64,000 nucleotides of DNA from Vespula vulgaris (GCF_905475345.1 NC_066590.1:8725001-8789000); one strand, 5' to 3'; counted from the first letter of the stretch, positions 1 through 14,103 are shown. Notes: generated by a model not told the origin, from the sequence alone. Numbers and translations: made by a program.

Positions 1-285
1 AAAAAAGAAAAAAAAATCATTTTATATAATCATTTCGGTAGATATTAAAAAGATATTAGCGTATCGTATCGTTAGTACGCATGTCGTTATTCGTTGAATA
101 TTTATCTCTCATAAGATTTATATACGTGCGCACACGCGCGAACAAACACACGCACACGCATACACACACATACAAAACATAAAGAATTATCGAAGAAGCA
201 AGAACTTTATCGGCGTACTACAAGTACCAATTACACGCACGTGCTTTAAATATTCCCCATCAGTAAGAGAAAGAGAAAGAAGAGA

Positions 286-325
286 CGAGATGAGATGAGA
301 TGAGATGAGATGAGATGAGATGAGA
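286..325. repeat. (GAGAT)n microsatellite
   Basis: Eight near-perfect pentanucleotide units that merge into a purine-rich tract. Confidence 0.9.
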
Positions 326-742
326 AAAAAGAAAAAAGAAAGATAGACAGCTCGAGCGAGCCGTGGAGAAAATTTCACAGGTCTGTAGAGATGCTGCTGC
401 TCACATTAAAAACGTCTTCTGATTAATGGAAGTGCGTGCGTGTGGGATAACGAAGTTGGATGAACGAGCTCTCGCACGTGTATCGTAGAGAAAAAGAAGA
501 GAGATAAAAGGGAAGGTATGAAAGTGCGTGGGTGTCGAAAAGAGAGAAAGAGAGACACACGTACACACACATGTATATATAGATAGATAGATACATGTAT
601 ATCGACGAAGAGAAAGTGGAAAGAGAAGAAGAAAAAAAAAAAAAGAAATAGGAGAAAGAGTGAAGATCCTTTTCACGCGACAGACCACTTCCCTTCGATC
701 ATCCTCCTGGTCCTTTTCTTTTTTCTTACCCCTTACCCCTTG

Positions 743-743
743 A

Positions 744-780
<37 letters not shown>

Positions 781-802
781 TCTTTCTCTCTCTCTCTCTT
801 TC
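743..802. repeat. (CT)n microsatellite
   Basis: CT dinucleotide run with a few CCC and TTT interruptions. Confidence 0.9.
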
Positions 803-1261
803 TTTCCTCTTTTCACGTCTTACAACGCAGCGCATCTCGGGAATTACCGTGATTCTCACTCGAATGCCACGCGTTAGTCGGACTAGTTCGTTGACTCCAA
901 GCACGTACAAGAAGAGTCCGTGTTTCGTCGTCTTCTTTCCCAGCGTCCTCTCGTCGGTCCATCGTCGTCGAACCGTAGGATTTCTATCTTTTCCTTTTCC
1001 TTTTTCTCTCGTGTTGCCCGAGAATGGAGGAAGAAGAGAAATAATTCGAGGTAGCGTTCGTCGATTCGAATCCTTCCCTCGGTGGTAATATGATTGCGAT
1101 GGGGGAAAGAATCCTGCGAGAAGTCGAGTATTCTTTCTCTTTCTATCATTTTTATTTTTATTTTTCTTCCTTCTTTTTCTTCTTCTTAATTTTCGGTCCC
1201 ACCCTTCGAATGTTCTTTTCTTTTCCCTTCCTCGTTTTCTCTCTCTCTTTCTCTGACTCAT

Positions 1262-1296
1262 TCACTCACTCACTCACTCACTCACTCACTCACTCT
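1262..1296. repeat. (CACT)n microsatellite
   Basis: About eight consecutive CACT units inside a longer pyrimidine tract. Confidence 0.9.
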
Positions 1297-2079
1297 TTAT
1301 ATACTCTTCTTCTTTCTCTTTCTTTCTGTCTCTTTCTCTCTCTCTCTCTCTCTCTTTTTCTTTTTCCTTTTCTTTTCTTGTCTCTCTTCAGGCTGAATAA
1401 CGTCGGTGGAAAACGCCAAGGAAAATAATACGGTCGGACGGTACGAATGTTTTTCGGAGATTATGGGAAAGGAAATTAATAACGCGCTCTTGAAATACCA
1501 ATGGCAGCGATTGAAAACGATCATTCATCGGTGCTATTGTGTTGTTAATGCGTTGATGGTGGTATACGTTTTTTTATAAAGAGACGATACGCCATGGATG
1601 AACGGTGGTATTTAAATGGAGAACGTTTGAATTTGTCTTTTCGTTCGAGTTCGAAGCTTCACTTTGTCAAAGAATATTTAATGTCTAGCGAATAAGAGTT
1701 ATCGTTTGAAATCATTTTTTTCTTCTTTTTCTTTTGTTCTTTTTTTTCTTTTTTTCTTTTTTCTTTTTTTTTTTTTTTTGTAAAACGAGTAGAACACGTT
1801 AAGTAGATATACATAGCTATATACACATATTTTGACGATGTTATCTCAGCTGGCAATAGTCGTTGACAAAGTCCTACGACAAAGCTTTAAACATTGAAAG
1901 GAGACGAAAGCTCTTTTTCTGCAAACATTTCTCGCGTTTCCATTTAAATGTCTAATCTGATATATCAAAGTGGATCACTTAATGCAAACAAAATATTTTC
2001 CCGAGGTAGACGTGAAAATTAAGTAGAGTGGATTTAAATAGCACGGACATTTTTAACGTCAAATATATAGATACTACAT

Positions 2080-2129
<50 letters not shown>

Positions 2130-2609
2130 AGAGAAAGAGACACACGAACGATGCGAATAACAAATTCAAGAATTTATAGTATTTTTCTTGGAACTCCTTA
2201 AAGCTCCTTGGATAAGTCTCGAGTTGGCTTATCGATATGAAAGCCACATAGGATTTGAGGACAAAAGTCCAAAAACATCTCTCTTTCCTTTCTCTCCTTT
2301 TTTTTTTTCTTTTTTTTCTCCGATATCATAGCGAGCTCTCTCAGAGAGCTAAAAGCTCAAATTTCTTGGTAAAACAAAGCGTGCAAGAGAGAGAAAACGA
2401 GAGAGAGAGAGAGAGAGAGAGAAGAATACTATCACTATGTGTCAGAATAGGAGGGGATCGAGAGAGCGCTAACGGAACGAATCAAGGCAGCTGCGTGTTC
2501 GAAATTTATAACTCGCCGGGTGCTAACGATGGACGGTTTAAAAGGCCCTTTCCATCGACAACGAAGATGGAGAAAGACGGAGACAGAGAAACAGAGAGAT
2601 AGACAGAAA

Positions 2610-2656
<47 letters not shown>

Positions 2657-2938
2657 TCGGCAACCTTTTTGGAAAAGTGCCACGGAAAGGCGCGACGTTA
2701 CGACGAAACGCTTCTAAGCGAAGCCTCGGAGTATCAAGATAAACGACGTTCAAATGCAAGAATAATCCTGTTGTCGGTTCTTGACGACAACGAAAGCGTT
2801 TAACCCTCGAGCAAGAAGCTCATAGACTATAAGGAATATGCTGAATATGATTGTAGTAAGGAACTTGCGTTGATTTGCTTTTGATCATTTTCCTTATGGA
2901 AGATACGAACGATTAAATCGAGGCTGTAATCGTTAAGA

Positions 2939-3110
2939 GATACAATTAAATATACAAGTAATGTATCTTTTATGTTATAGAAAAGTTTAATAATAGTTAG
3001 TCAAGTAAGAAGTTAAAAAAATCATTGTGGGATATAATTAGATATATAAATATGAACTTTTTCTTGTCATAGAAAAGTTTACTAATAATCACGTTGTTTT
3101 AGATTTCAAT
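2939..3110. repeat. Two-copy direct duplication of ~92 bp
   Basis: GATACAATTAAATATA at 2939 corresponds to GATATAATTAGATATA at 3031. ATAGAAAAGTTTAATAAT near 2977 corresponds to ATAGAAAAGTTTACTAAT about 92 bp later. It is a moderately eroded tandem pair. Confidence 0.65.
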
Positions 3111-4360
3111 ATTCTGTTATTGTAAGTCTGTTTGTTCGTGCGTGTTTTTGTGCATGTACGTATTAATTTTATACGTAGTCAATGTTCGGTCGTATAAATT
3201 AAATAGTAAATAATGTGCTTGTATTTGAAAATATAATATTCACGTATATGCGTGTTATTTAAAAAAATATATATATATACATACATACATACATATGAAT
3301 ATATTATATACGTTTTGTTCGCCTGAATTGAACCTGGTATACCTGGATAAAACGATTTTCGAGGGCTACCACAAACCCTCCACCCTCTGCAATTTTTTAT
3401 TTACCCTCGAGAAGGTATCCTCTCCACTTGGAAGAAAATTAAAACTTGAACGTGCCGGAATTTGACTGCCATTTATGAACCCTTGAAATTTCATGCGAGA
3501 GAAGAACAGAGAGAGTGGGTGAGAGTGGGAGGGATCAAAATAGAGAGGGGAGGATGCTGGGGTTACGACACGCTTCGAATTCGATACCCGATGGACGGGG
3601 TAATTTAAATTTGTAAATGGAAATGTTAACCGAAGCGCGGTGATACAGTCCGATCGGTCGTGAAACAAAACTCTCGTAGATCTCGAATGATTCCGGTTTT
3701 GTAGAATATTCTGCTTCGATTTTCGTTGAACAAACATGTCCTCCTACCAAACCCGTAGATTGATCATTCTCGAATCACGAAAGTCTCTCGATTCATTGTG
3801 TTCCATGTTTATCCGGTTGGTTTGATACGCATTGACCCGTAGACAACGAACTTTTACTTTGATATAGTGTATTCAATAATTCAAATATTTCTTTTTTATT
3901 TATAAATCATTGAAAAATATGAAAATGTATTTAGCTCTACTTAAGTTCTTATAATCACTGACTCATATATACACACATGTGTACATACATACATACATAT
4001 ATATATATTATCATATGTATAATTATTATTGTTAAAAGAAAACGAACATTATATATATAAAATATATATTAGAAAAAATTTATTGAACTAACGATATCCA
4101 ATTAATCCATAGCAATGTACATTTAACAGAATTAAATCAAAATCTATATCGGATTTCCTTTCGTATCTATTTTGCACGAATTCCTAGCGACAATTTATTA
4201 CGAACGTTTCAATACAAATAGTTTCGTAAAAGCTCTCAGAAACGGAGGTCTGACGTTAAACCAAAATACGAAGATGGGTTAACCAAGGAGGTCCAGGCTA
4301 GCCGCAAAAGTCGGAGGCTCGCTAATTGAGGCGGCCGAGCAAGCTGGAAAGACGTTCACG

Positions 4361-4361
<1 letters not shown>

Positions 4362-4405
<44 letters not shown>

Positions 4406-4422
4406 ATCTCTCTCTCTCTCCC
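4362..4422. repeat. (CT)n microsatellite
   Basis: Nearly perfect CT run interrupted once by TTTAT. Confidence 0.92.
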
Positions 4423-5352
4423 TCTTGCTCCTACTCTTTTTGTTTTCGTCTCTTTTTCTCTTTCTCTGTCTTTCTCTCCCTTTCTTTCTCTTTATGTCTA
4501 CATGTATGCATTGGTGACGCAGGTTTCGCTTTAGAGAGAAAGTCGTCGCTTCTCGGACAAGGCGTACGCCTGACATAAGAACGAATAGAACAGCCAACGA
4601 ATGGAGAAAATTTTGTGGTGACTGCGGTCAACCGATAGCTCGCAACAATTCGCACGTGACCAATCGTTGGGTCTCACCTAACTCGCTCATGTTGCCGGTT
4701 TAAATGCCGATCTGATTCCTTCATTTCCTTTCGGAAAGTGTCAGTCTGTTTATATACATGGCGTATCATTAATACAGAATAATATATTTTATTAACGATC
4801 GAAACATTCTAGTTTTCATATACGATCTAGATCTATATTTGTCAATTTAATTTGTTAGTGAGAAAGTAACATATTCTTGTTTACTATTCAATATTTTTAT
4901 TTTATTTAATTTTATAATAAGTAAACGAGAAATATCTTTGATTGAAATTTTATTACATAATCATTTCGATAATAGTAAAAGAAAGAAATCTTAAATCAAA
5001 TCCATATCATCATTCTGACGATATTGGTACGGGTTTGATAGTTTTAATGTTAACAAATATTATATCGCGTTTAAATTTGACAAGTAATAGTAATAAAATC
5101 AAGTTTCCAAAGTTCTTACAATTTTTCTTATTTTCGCATGTTTACAAATATAATTATATTATACATTCTGTTCTAACGTGATTAAATATGTCATTGTTGA
5201 ATGTTCACGATTATCAGAGATTCGTAAACTGTAGCATAATTAACGAGAGATTTAAAAGCCTTCATCCTCGACAAGAGTATAATAACACGTTTGATCTATT
5301 TTAGAGACACCTTGTATACTGGTACCCAATATATAATAACAGCGCATATCTG

Positions 5353-5353
<1 letters not shown>

Positions 5354-5417
<64 letters not shown>

Positions 5418-5485
5418 AATAATAATAATATTATTACTATTATATTAATAACAATATTATTATTATTAATATTATTATTATTATT
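5354..5485. repeat. (ATT)n/(AAT)n microsatellite
   Basis: About 20 perfect ATT units are followed by an AAT section on the other phase and more ATT, so part of the array is locally self-complementary. Confidence 0.92.
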
Positions 5486-8431
5486 ATGGAGCATCACTTT
5501 ATCTTCTCTCGCACTATGTATACTCTACTTTATCGAAATTATGGCATCGGATAAAGCGCGATAATGCGTGATAATGAAGAGATCGTGGTAACCGATAAGA
5601 GTAACGTTTGGTATGATATATGAATCGAAAGTTTGGAGAACGAGCTCCTGTGAAGTTCTTAATCTTTAAGAACTTTGACACCTATTCGAAATGTTCGAAG
5701 AAAAAGAAGAAAGAAAGTATAATGAATTTTCTTCTTCGTCTTTTTTTTTCTTTTCTTTTCTTTTCCTTTCCTTTCTTATCATCAACGTACCCAATTGTAT
5801 TTATTACTCGATTTATTCCGAACGAAAAAATACGAGGAATGAATTTTTTGATCATGTCACGATCAAATTTATTACGGCAAAAAGAGAAAAATGATACTCA
5901 CAAAATTCGATGTCCCGAAAAGTATTTTATCGTTCGCAATTTCTTATAATCCTTGGATACATGTTTTTATTACAATGTCCTTTCTTTTTTCTTTTTCTTT
6001 TTCATCACACATCGAACAAGATGGATTCTCGCACACGTTTTCATTTTCTCTTTTTATTCCTTTTTTTCTGCTCGGCAATTGGGCGTCGACATCGTGTAAT
6101 GATTCATTGTCACGTGCTAATTCCATTGTCGACTGTTCTCTCCCTTTTTTCTTGCCCTTTTTTTTGTCTCTCTCTCTTTCTCTTTTTCTCTCTTCTAAAG
6201 TACGTCTCGAAGGACTATAAAATTCGCAGTAGTAGGAGGTATCACGCTTCTCTATCCGCAAAGTTGTACCAATGGTCGTTTGGTCGCGTGTTCGTTTGAC
6301 AAATAAATAGACGAAATATGTATGTCCACCATACGCATGTACATACATAGAAAGCAAATATATCTCTCTGTATGGGATAGACGACGTGGAGACGTACACG
6401 TGTCGAAAGAGACGTACCGACGATGACTCGAGCCACGTGCAAAAGCTGTTGTAGAAGAGATTTCAACTTAGGGTGGCACGATCGTTCGCGACAGCCTCGG
6501 GAGTACTAGACACGGAGGATGAAAAAGAAGGGAAAAAAATTGATGAGGGAAAAGGGAAAGGAAAGTTATGGGTATTATTGGTAAATCGACGACGAAATTC
6601 TTAATGACGAAAGAAGAAAATCATAAAAAAGAAAAGAAGAAAGAAAAGACGAACGAAAAGAGAAAAGAGTGTTTTAAAGATTGATTATCGAATTTTATAA
6701 GTTTCCATTAATCGCGATCGTTTCGTTTTTTCTCTCCCTTCTTTCTATTTTCTATTTTCTTTGTCTAATCATAATCAAGACTTTCAAATCGATACGACAA
6801 AACTTTATTTTCGAAAAGTTTCATTCCGAATAATAAGATCGAAGAGACGAATAAAATATAACAACGACAAGAAACATTTATTATTATTATTAGTTTATTA
6901 TTTAATTTCGTTTGAAACAATTATAAAAATGCGTTATCATCGTACTCGACGATTTAAACTATGCGTTTAAAAATAAGAAATGGAAGAAGAGTAGGAGTAT
7001 CTAGCAAGAAAGAAGAAACCTCCTTGCTTTTTTACATTTGCTTTACACGACTAATTCCCTTGATTGGTATATTTGATGTCAAACTTTCATTACTATCTTA
7101 CCGTTCAGCTGATTAACAGCGTGTCCCTTATGTTTAGTTTTGAAAACCAGTTTGAAAACGAAAGAGAGAGAGAGAGAGAGCAAGAAAGAGACTAACTTCG
7201 AAGTAAGAAGCGTGCCATACGCGATCGTAACTAACTTTCAATTACATCTTCTTGCCGAATGAAAAAAAGGACGAAAAAGAATTCAATTTATCCGTCGATA
7301 ATAATCAGCCGTACTCGTTAAAGAAATTTCTTTTCGTTCTTTCTCTCACTCCCGTTACGCTCGTATATTTATTCCCTCGGTAATGACCTCGGCCACGATC
7401 GGCTCGTAATTTTGCACCTGGCCAACAAGAACGAGCCCCTTGCTGGCGCTAATGGCGAACCTACGAACTTCTTCCTCTTCCTCTTCCTATTTCTCATTCT
7501 ACGTCTTACGTCTACGCTAGGTCGCGTTATATTTTTGCGAACTTGCGAACTTGCAAACTGCTGTTTTAGATCGTAGCGTTTTCCTTTTTTCCTTCATTCT
7601 CTCTTTCTCTCTCTCTCTCTCCTTCTTTATTTTATTTTCTTTTTCCTTTCTTTCTTTTTTTTTATTTTTCGTTTTATTCCTTTCATTTTTTTTTATTTTC
7701 TTTTTCATGAACGAGTTTCCGCACATGCCGTGTTTCTCTTACGTCGTACTTTTTTTTCTTATTTCTCGCACGGAAACAATTTCGTTTGTACTCAAATTAA
7801 AAGTTTGAACTAATAATGAAAATATAATGGAGTGAAATCGGGGTAATATTGATTTTTATTTCAACGATAACTAATATACAATTTTCCTTATTATATTGGT
7901 ATTTCATATTTTCTATAGTAAAGAAAGAAAAAGAAAGGGAAGGAAGAAAAATGTTTCATAAAAAACCAGCGTGGGTATTAGGAAATATCGAAACGTATAC
8001 GGGATTAGGAACGATTAGAATTTTATTTTTATGACTCATTTGAAACATTTTCGATAATGGGAACTAATAAAAATTATAATAGGCAGAAAGAGAAAGAAAG
8101 AGAGAGAGAGAGAGAGAGCGTGAGAACGAGTACGTTTCTTTAGTCGTAAAAAAAAAAATGATGAAGAAAGGAGATAAGAACCTTTCGGTTAATAGGTGAT
8201 AACGCGATTGCTAGCAAAATAGGTGATCTTAACGTGATGGTAGTCGGTAGCTCGATAAAGGGTATATAAAGTGCGTTTAAATGAAGGCGGAAAAAGCCGA
8301 CGAAGGACGATAATGGTTTCCGAAAGGAGCAGTTCTCGCGGCAATTAGCCACCGGCATGGGTTTGGCCCTTCGCCAAATGCAGTTTAGGACACTTCGTGT
8401 CCGTTACCGGGAGGCTGGTGTTCTCTCTCTC

Positions 8432-8472
<41 letters not shown>

Positions 8473-8829
8473 GTCTGTTTCTGTCTCTCTCTTTCACTGA
8501 GTTTTTCGTGTGCATTCTCGTCTGGCAGCTTTTTAATTTTCAATGGGACAACGTGAATCCGAAATTGAGCTTTCATCTATTAGAAAAGAAGATATGCTTG
8601 TTCAAGCAGGAACATGAATAGATTGAAAATTGCTTCTTCCGTTTTAATCATTTATAGATATTACGTTTAATACATTAGATATTTAATTATTTATTTATTT
8701 AATTCTTTTTTTTTTCTTTTTTTTTTTTAGATATAAGTATATCGTATTGAAAAATGAAAGTGGTGTAATATTAAAAAGGAGGATTTGTTTAGAAGAGAAT
8801 ATTGTCGTCGTAATTAATGTTTTAATCTT

Positions 8830-8958
8830 GTGTAATATATATAAAATATATATATTAATTTTGTATAATGCATATACTATATATACGTTATATATATATA
8901 TATATATATTTTATATAAATTATATATTAAATTAAAGAATATTAATTACATAAATTAC

Positions 8959-9005
<47 letters not shown>
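8830..9005. repeat. (TA)n-rich stretch
   Basis: Several TA runs; the longest is about 40 bp at 8963-9002. Confidence 0.85.
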
Positions 9006-9521
9006 TTTTAAATGTTTTAACAAAACTGTAAAATTCTTAGTTTTTGTTATCGTAACCAATTATATATATGTATATAAACGTATATAGATATATAGAAATA
9101 TTTTTAATATTGAACTTTAAACTTCTATTTAATAAATCTTATCTATTATGCATTAAATTAAATTACGTGAAATCGTATAAAATTCGTCGTGACGTTTTTA
9201 ACCCGATAAAAATAGCTCGACCTTTAGAAAGTGCAAAAGGGTTAAAGAAACAGCCTTTGGAAAAAGAAAAGTAGTACCAGTCGCGTGGACCGACTTACGA
9301 GCTTAATTATCCTGTCCCACCTCCTCCCAACCCCAATCTTCTTGTTTCTTCGCGAGATAATCCCAGCGAACAAGCGCTAGCGCGAACTTCTGAAATTCTT
9401 TTAATTAACCCGGATATGCCTTCTTCCGTGGATTCTCGAGAAACTCGAGCGAAAAACTTTTCTCTCGAAAACGTATTTTCCCACGCACAATAAGAACGAA
9501 AACGTGATTTTCTCCCACCTA

Positions 9522-9524
<3 letters not shown>

Positions 9525-9581
<57 letters not shown>
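9525..9581. repeat. (CT)n microsatellite
   Basis: Uninterrupted CT dinucleotide run of about 57 bp. Confidence 0.93.
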
Positions 9582-9585
<4 letters not shown>

Positions 9586-11624
9586 ATCTCTCTCTTCGCA
9601 ATCGAGTTTGTATAACCTAGGTACCTCAAGATTGAAATAATCAGAGGGTGAAATAATTTCAGTCTCTTTCTACCTTCAAACCCACACTCCTTCTCCTTTT
9701 TACTACAATATCACGTCGATTCTTTCATCGTAATATTACCAAAAGAAAAATCAAGGGTGACGAAAGAAAAGTAATACCCTCTTACGATTCCTTGTCACGA
9801 CAAGTTTTTCTCTCCTACATCTATCATATACGCTTACTACCGTGAGATTTTGGCGACCGCCATTCTCTAACTATACACGGCCATCTTCGCCGTTTCGATC
9901 TTTTTTTTTCTCCCCTACGTTGGACCAACTTTCTCTCCCTGTATATACGATCTCTTTCACTCTCTCTTTCTCTCTCTCCCTCACTCTCTTTTTTTCCTTG
10001 TTTCTCTAGATGTACGTGTACGGTACGTGTACGTGTATGCGTGTGCGTGTGCGTGTGTGTGTGTATGTATACGTATATATACAGATAGATAGATATATCC
10101 TCATGGTTCTTTCTCCCCCTCCATCTACCGCCTTAATAGCCTTTCCCAGCAGGACAGATCGGAGGGGAGGAAATGGCGAATTAGAGGGAGCGCAAAGTAT
10201 AGAAGCTGTGGAAGAGAGAGAGAGAGAGAGAGAGAAGATGAATGGAAGAGAGAAAGAAAAGTATTTGCTTCGGTTCTACGATTGGATTCTCCAAGGACAG
10301 CTCGAAAGTACCTAATAAAGCGGCCGACCTCTGTGGGGGTGGGTGCGTAAACGATAAACGATTATACACAAAAAAAAGGTAGGGTGAGGAGTGGAAAGAA
10401 AAAGAAAGAGAGAGAGAGAAGTCAACAGCGAATTTTCGTTCTCACCGAGTCCTCTAGATCCGAAGGAGATTAAGAAGAAAAATTGAAGTACGGTCCTTGA
10501 TATTTGGCTCTTTGATGAATCGATCAAGGTTAGGACGTAAGACAAATGGAAGATATTACAATAGATTATTATTATTGTTTTATTATTATTATTATTTCTT
10601 TTTATTTGTTTTTTTTTTGTGTTTTTTTTTTTTTTTATTTTTACGTTTAATAATCGACGTAGTTGCAAACGTTTGATTATATTTATTGCTTGTAAGTTTC
10701 GTTTTTTAGTAACTCGTCGAATTTAATTCGATCTTTCGCTATTTTTGACGAAAGAATCAAAAAATTGAGTGCCATAAAAAAAAAGAAAGAAGAAAAAAGA
10801 CAGGAAAGGAAAAAAAAAAGGGAAAGAAAAATAAAAACAAATGGCTCCGAGCTCGATACCATAATATAATAAAATACGTGAGCTGTAAAACTACACCGCG
10901 CGGTGGTTGCGCGCGTCACCGGAAAAAATGTGTGAGCTTCGTTGAAAATATTTTTCGTTGGACGCATACATATTTGAGCTTGAAGATAAGCCGAGTCGTA
11001 AAGTTAGGTGGTTTGCTCTCTGTATATATTTATGAATATACATATTCTTTATTAGATATAGAACGTTATTTCGGGAAAAACTGACAGGGATATTACTTCA
11101 AGATTTATCGTTTTAGATTCTCAAATAGGTTAAATGTTAAGAGAAACAAAAAGATGATCAACTATTTTATCTCAAATGACATTAATAATATACTTAATCC
11201 ATCTTAAGAAATACACTCATGTGGATATTTATTCTTTATAAATTTCTTATACATTTAATCATTTAAATTACTTTGAAAGAAGTTTTTTCGAGAGTAAGAA
11301 AAAGAGAGAGAGAGAGAGAGAGAGAGAAGAAAAGAAAAAGAAAATTGCGTTAGTTACACGTTGGTGTAACGTATAACCAATGGAAGTTCCGTAAAGCGCT
11401 TGATCCACAAAACGACTGCTGTAGAGTCACGATAGGAGGTCGGCCCGAGGGGGTGTAAGATCGTTCTCGACGGGTCTAGTGGCACGCCATCGAGCAGAAT
11501 CTCTAAACTAAAGCTGTTTATGGACGTAATCCGGAGTACGAGAGGGCTAAGAAAGCGAAGAGGGATCGGAAGAAGAAGAGTAGTAGGAGGAGAGACACGG
11601 AAGAGAGTAAAATAGAGCAAAATA

Positions 11625-11904
11625 GAGAAAGAGAGAAACAGAGAGAAAGAATATGAGAGAGAATGTAAGAGAGAGGGAGAGAGAGAGAGAGAAAGGGCTA
11701 AAGAGCGAAGTACCACGAACGATACACGGTGTGTTGTAGAACGTCGATGTAGCTTGGTGATGCTGAGGAAGAGAAAAGGGAAAGGATGAGAATGAGCTAG
11801 AGAGAATAGTGAAGCCGGAACTCTCTGAGAAGGTAGGAAGAAGAGGGAGAGATAGAGATAGAGATAGAGATAGGGACAGAGACAGAGATAGAGACGGAGA
11901 GAGA

Positions 11905-11943
<39 letters not shown>

Positions 11944-12022
11944 GAGAGAGATAGATGGAGAGATAGAGAGAAGCACATTTACCGGAGCAACGGAGGCGAA
12001 TCAATACTCGCGTTACAGCCGC

Positions 12023-12111
<89 letters not shown>
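11625..12111. repeat. Long purine-rich region with perfect (GA)n
   Basis: Compound GA/GATAGA/GACAGA repeats end in an uninterrupted (GA)n of about 86 bp at 12026-12111. GC-richer spacers at 11700-11830 and 11960-12020 separate the blocks. Confidence 0.92.
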
Positions 12112-12113
<2 letters not shown>

Positions 12114-12508
12114 CACTCGACCTGGCCAAAGCGATCGGCCATTCGAGCGCGACCATCGGATTAAGGAAAGTTTACGCACGGAAAAGCGTTTCTCGAACGT
12201 GCTGCAAAACTTCATCGTCCATCCCTTTCTGTCTCTCTATTTATCTATATAAATATATATGTATATATATATATATATATAGTATGTATTTATCTATCTG
12301 TCGTACACAAGAGGAGAGACTTTCTCTCTTTACCAAGTAGATAATACTCATCGACTTTTGGAGCTGCCGGAACAATAACATCGAATGATAATTATCACCG
12401 ATAATTATTATCGCTCACCGTTTTGAACGCGACAAATTATCGGCTGTTTGATAACAATGGGGAAGGATACCGATTGGAACGTTCGTTTAAACTCATCCAA
12501 TAATAATA

Positions 12509-12539
<31 letters not shown>

Positions 12540-13798
12540 TAATCTCCTTTACTTTGTTAGATTGCTTTTCAACTTTTGGGTTTATAAATCGGATACGTGG
12601 ACGTTTGAGAAACGTTGAAAACGTTCTTTGATTAAATATCATCATTCGCGGGTTTTTAACGGTCATCCATCTATCTATCAGTTTGCGATAACTTTAGCTT
12701 AATAACGATAAGTGTGAGTTGGATAAAAAAAAAAGGAAAAAGGACATAATGAAGCAAACAAAAAATAATCAGAAGAAAAAGGAATAGAAATGGAAGAAAC
12801 GAGCGAGAAAGAGAGGTGCGAAGAGAGACACGAGAAACGAGATTGTTCCGCAGGTCCATTTTCTTCGACGCGTTCGAGCTTCGGTTCATAAAGAATTTCT
12901 AACCCCCCGAATTCCTACATCAAGTCACGTTTTTCGCGTCATCTTGACTTTTCGTCCCTCTTATACCGCATCTACCCGTCCACGTTGTAGATTACAAAAC
13001 TGCTCGAAGCAATGTGTAAAATAACGGAAATAAGAAAAGGGATGGGTAAGAAGGGACAAGCAAAATAACAACAACAATAAGAACAACAGGACAACGTCGT
13101 AGAAATAAATTGATATGTACTCGCGTGCAAATTTTCCATGGGTTGGAGGAGTCTATTGGGCCTTCTGCAGTGTTCCTGAAGATTACAAGCGTTTTCCACT
13201 GAAAACAAACAAACACTCGAAGTACCCAACAAAGACAGATAGAGATAGAGATAGAGATAGAGAAAGATAGACAGATAGGTAGGTAGAAAGAGAGAGAGAG
13301 AGAGAGAGGAAGGACAAGTGAACAAGCTGGAAGCAGTATGGAACAAACAGAAAGCTCGATCGTTGTGTTGTCTCTTGCTCGTTCTGAATTCGGCTGACCC
13401 AAATGCGAAACTAGATGGCGCATTGTCCTCCAATTCCCTTTCTTTCACTTCTATTTCTTTCTCTCTTTGGCCAAACGTCGGAAAAAAGCAAAGAAATCTA
13501 GCGAGCGGAGAAAAAGACATAAAGAAGGAAAAGGAAAATAGAGAGAGAGAGAGAGAGAAAGAGAGAAAGAAAACGAGAGACAAAGACAGAGAGAGCTTTA
13601 GAAAAGGATAAAGAAACGTCGTGCTAGCTGCTACGATGCTGACAGGGATGGCAACGAAAAAGAGAGAGAAACGGAGAAAGAGAAAGAGAGATAGAAAGAG
13701 TGAGAGTAGTCAGGGAAAAGTCCGCAGGGCGGATAAGCGGAGAACTGAAATGAAACGAAGCCGGCGGCCACGAAGAGAAGAGTACGCGAGAAGCTAGT

Positions 13799-13923
13799 GG
13801 TACTGATGCTGATGCCGAGTCCAACGAGGATGCTGCACTGGTGCACTGGTGCCGTTGCTGGTACTGGTACTGGTAACTGGTACTGATGCTGGTGCTGGTA
13901 CTGGTGCTGGTGCTGGTGCTGGA
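13799..13923. repeat. GGTACTGGT/GGTGCTGGT minisatellite
   Basis: Repeats of GGTGCTGGTACTGGT and GATGCT variants run for about 125 bp in a GC-richer setting. Read as DNA it is a hexanucleotide-like array; the minus strand gives Ser/Thr runs with no domain. Confidence 0.8.
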
Positions 13924-14099
13924 TATTCCAGCCCGAGTAGAGTAGTCCGTGCCGTTCTGTTCAACAGCGAAATATGAAAACTCCGGAGGCGGTTTTAATT
14001 TAGCCACAATGTCTATTGTTTCCCGAGCGCTCGGCCCAGGGGACAAAAGAAACTCGCGAGATATGGCGGTCGGGCGAGTTAACCGCCGCCACGCGCTTC

Positions 14100-14103
14100 T
14101 CTC

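Larger units (their letters stand above)
1..4230. other. Non-coding block: microsatellites and one GC-richer island
   Basis: The first 2.7 kb alternates purine-rich and pyrimidine-rich low-complexity tracts: (GAGAT)n at 286-325, (CT)n at 743-802, (CACT)n at 1262-1296, T/C tract at 1301-1385, (GA)n at 2083-2140 and 2610-2655. From 2760 to 3360 it is ordinary AT-rich sequence with a short duplication. Positions 3370-3760 form a GC-richer, low-repeat island open in two minus-strand frames with no recognisable domain. 3761-4230 is AT-rich with (CATA)n. Confidence 0.6.
4231..9500. other. Non-coding block between 4.2 and 9.5 kb
   Basis: It contains a GC-richer start (4240-4360), (CT)n at 4362-4422, (ATT)n at 5354-5485, mixed T/C tracts at 5730-6200, a unique GC-richer piece at 6230-6500, (CT)n at 8420-8495 and dense (TA)n between 8830 and 9005. 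Positions 7370-7480 and 9270-9500 are GC-richer, low-repeat segments. No splice-flanked coding signal was seen. Confidence 0.55.

Noticed and set aside
1063..1073. GATTCGAATCC, reminiscent of a tRNA T-loop
   Set aside because: There is no A-box and no cloverleaf can be drawn from the upstream 60 bases.
401..1261. 286-residue minus-strand open frame rich in Arg, Lys, Glu and Ser
   Set aside because: The frame runs through T/C and CT tracts and has no domain or splice support. Frames of this kind recur at every pyrimidine tract in the window.
11354..12142. 262-residue minus-strand Ser/Leu-rich frame
   Set aside because: It is the translation of (GA)n read on the other strand. (CT)n is open in all phases, so length is no evidence of coding.
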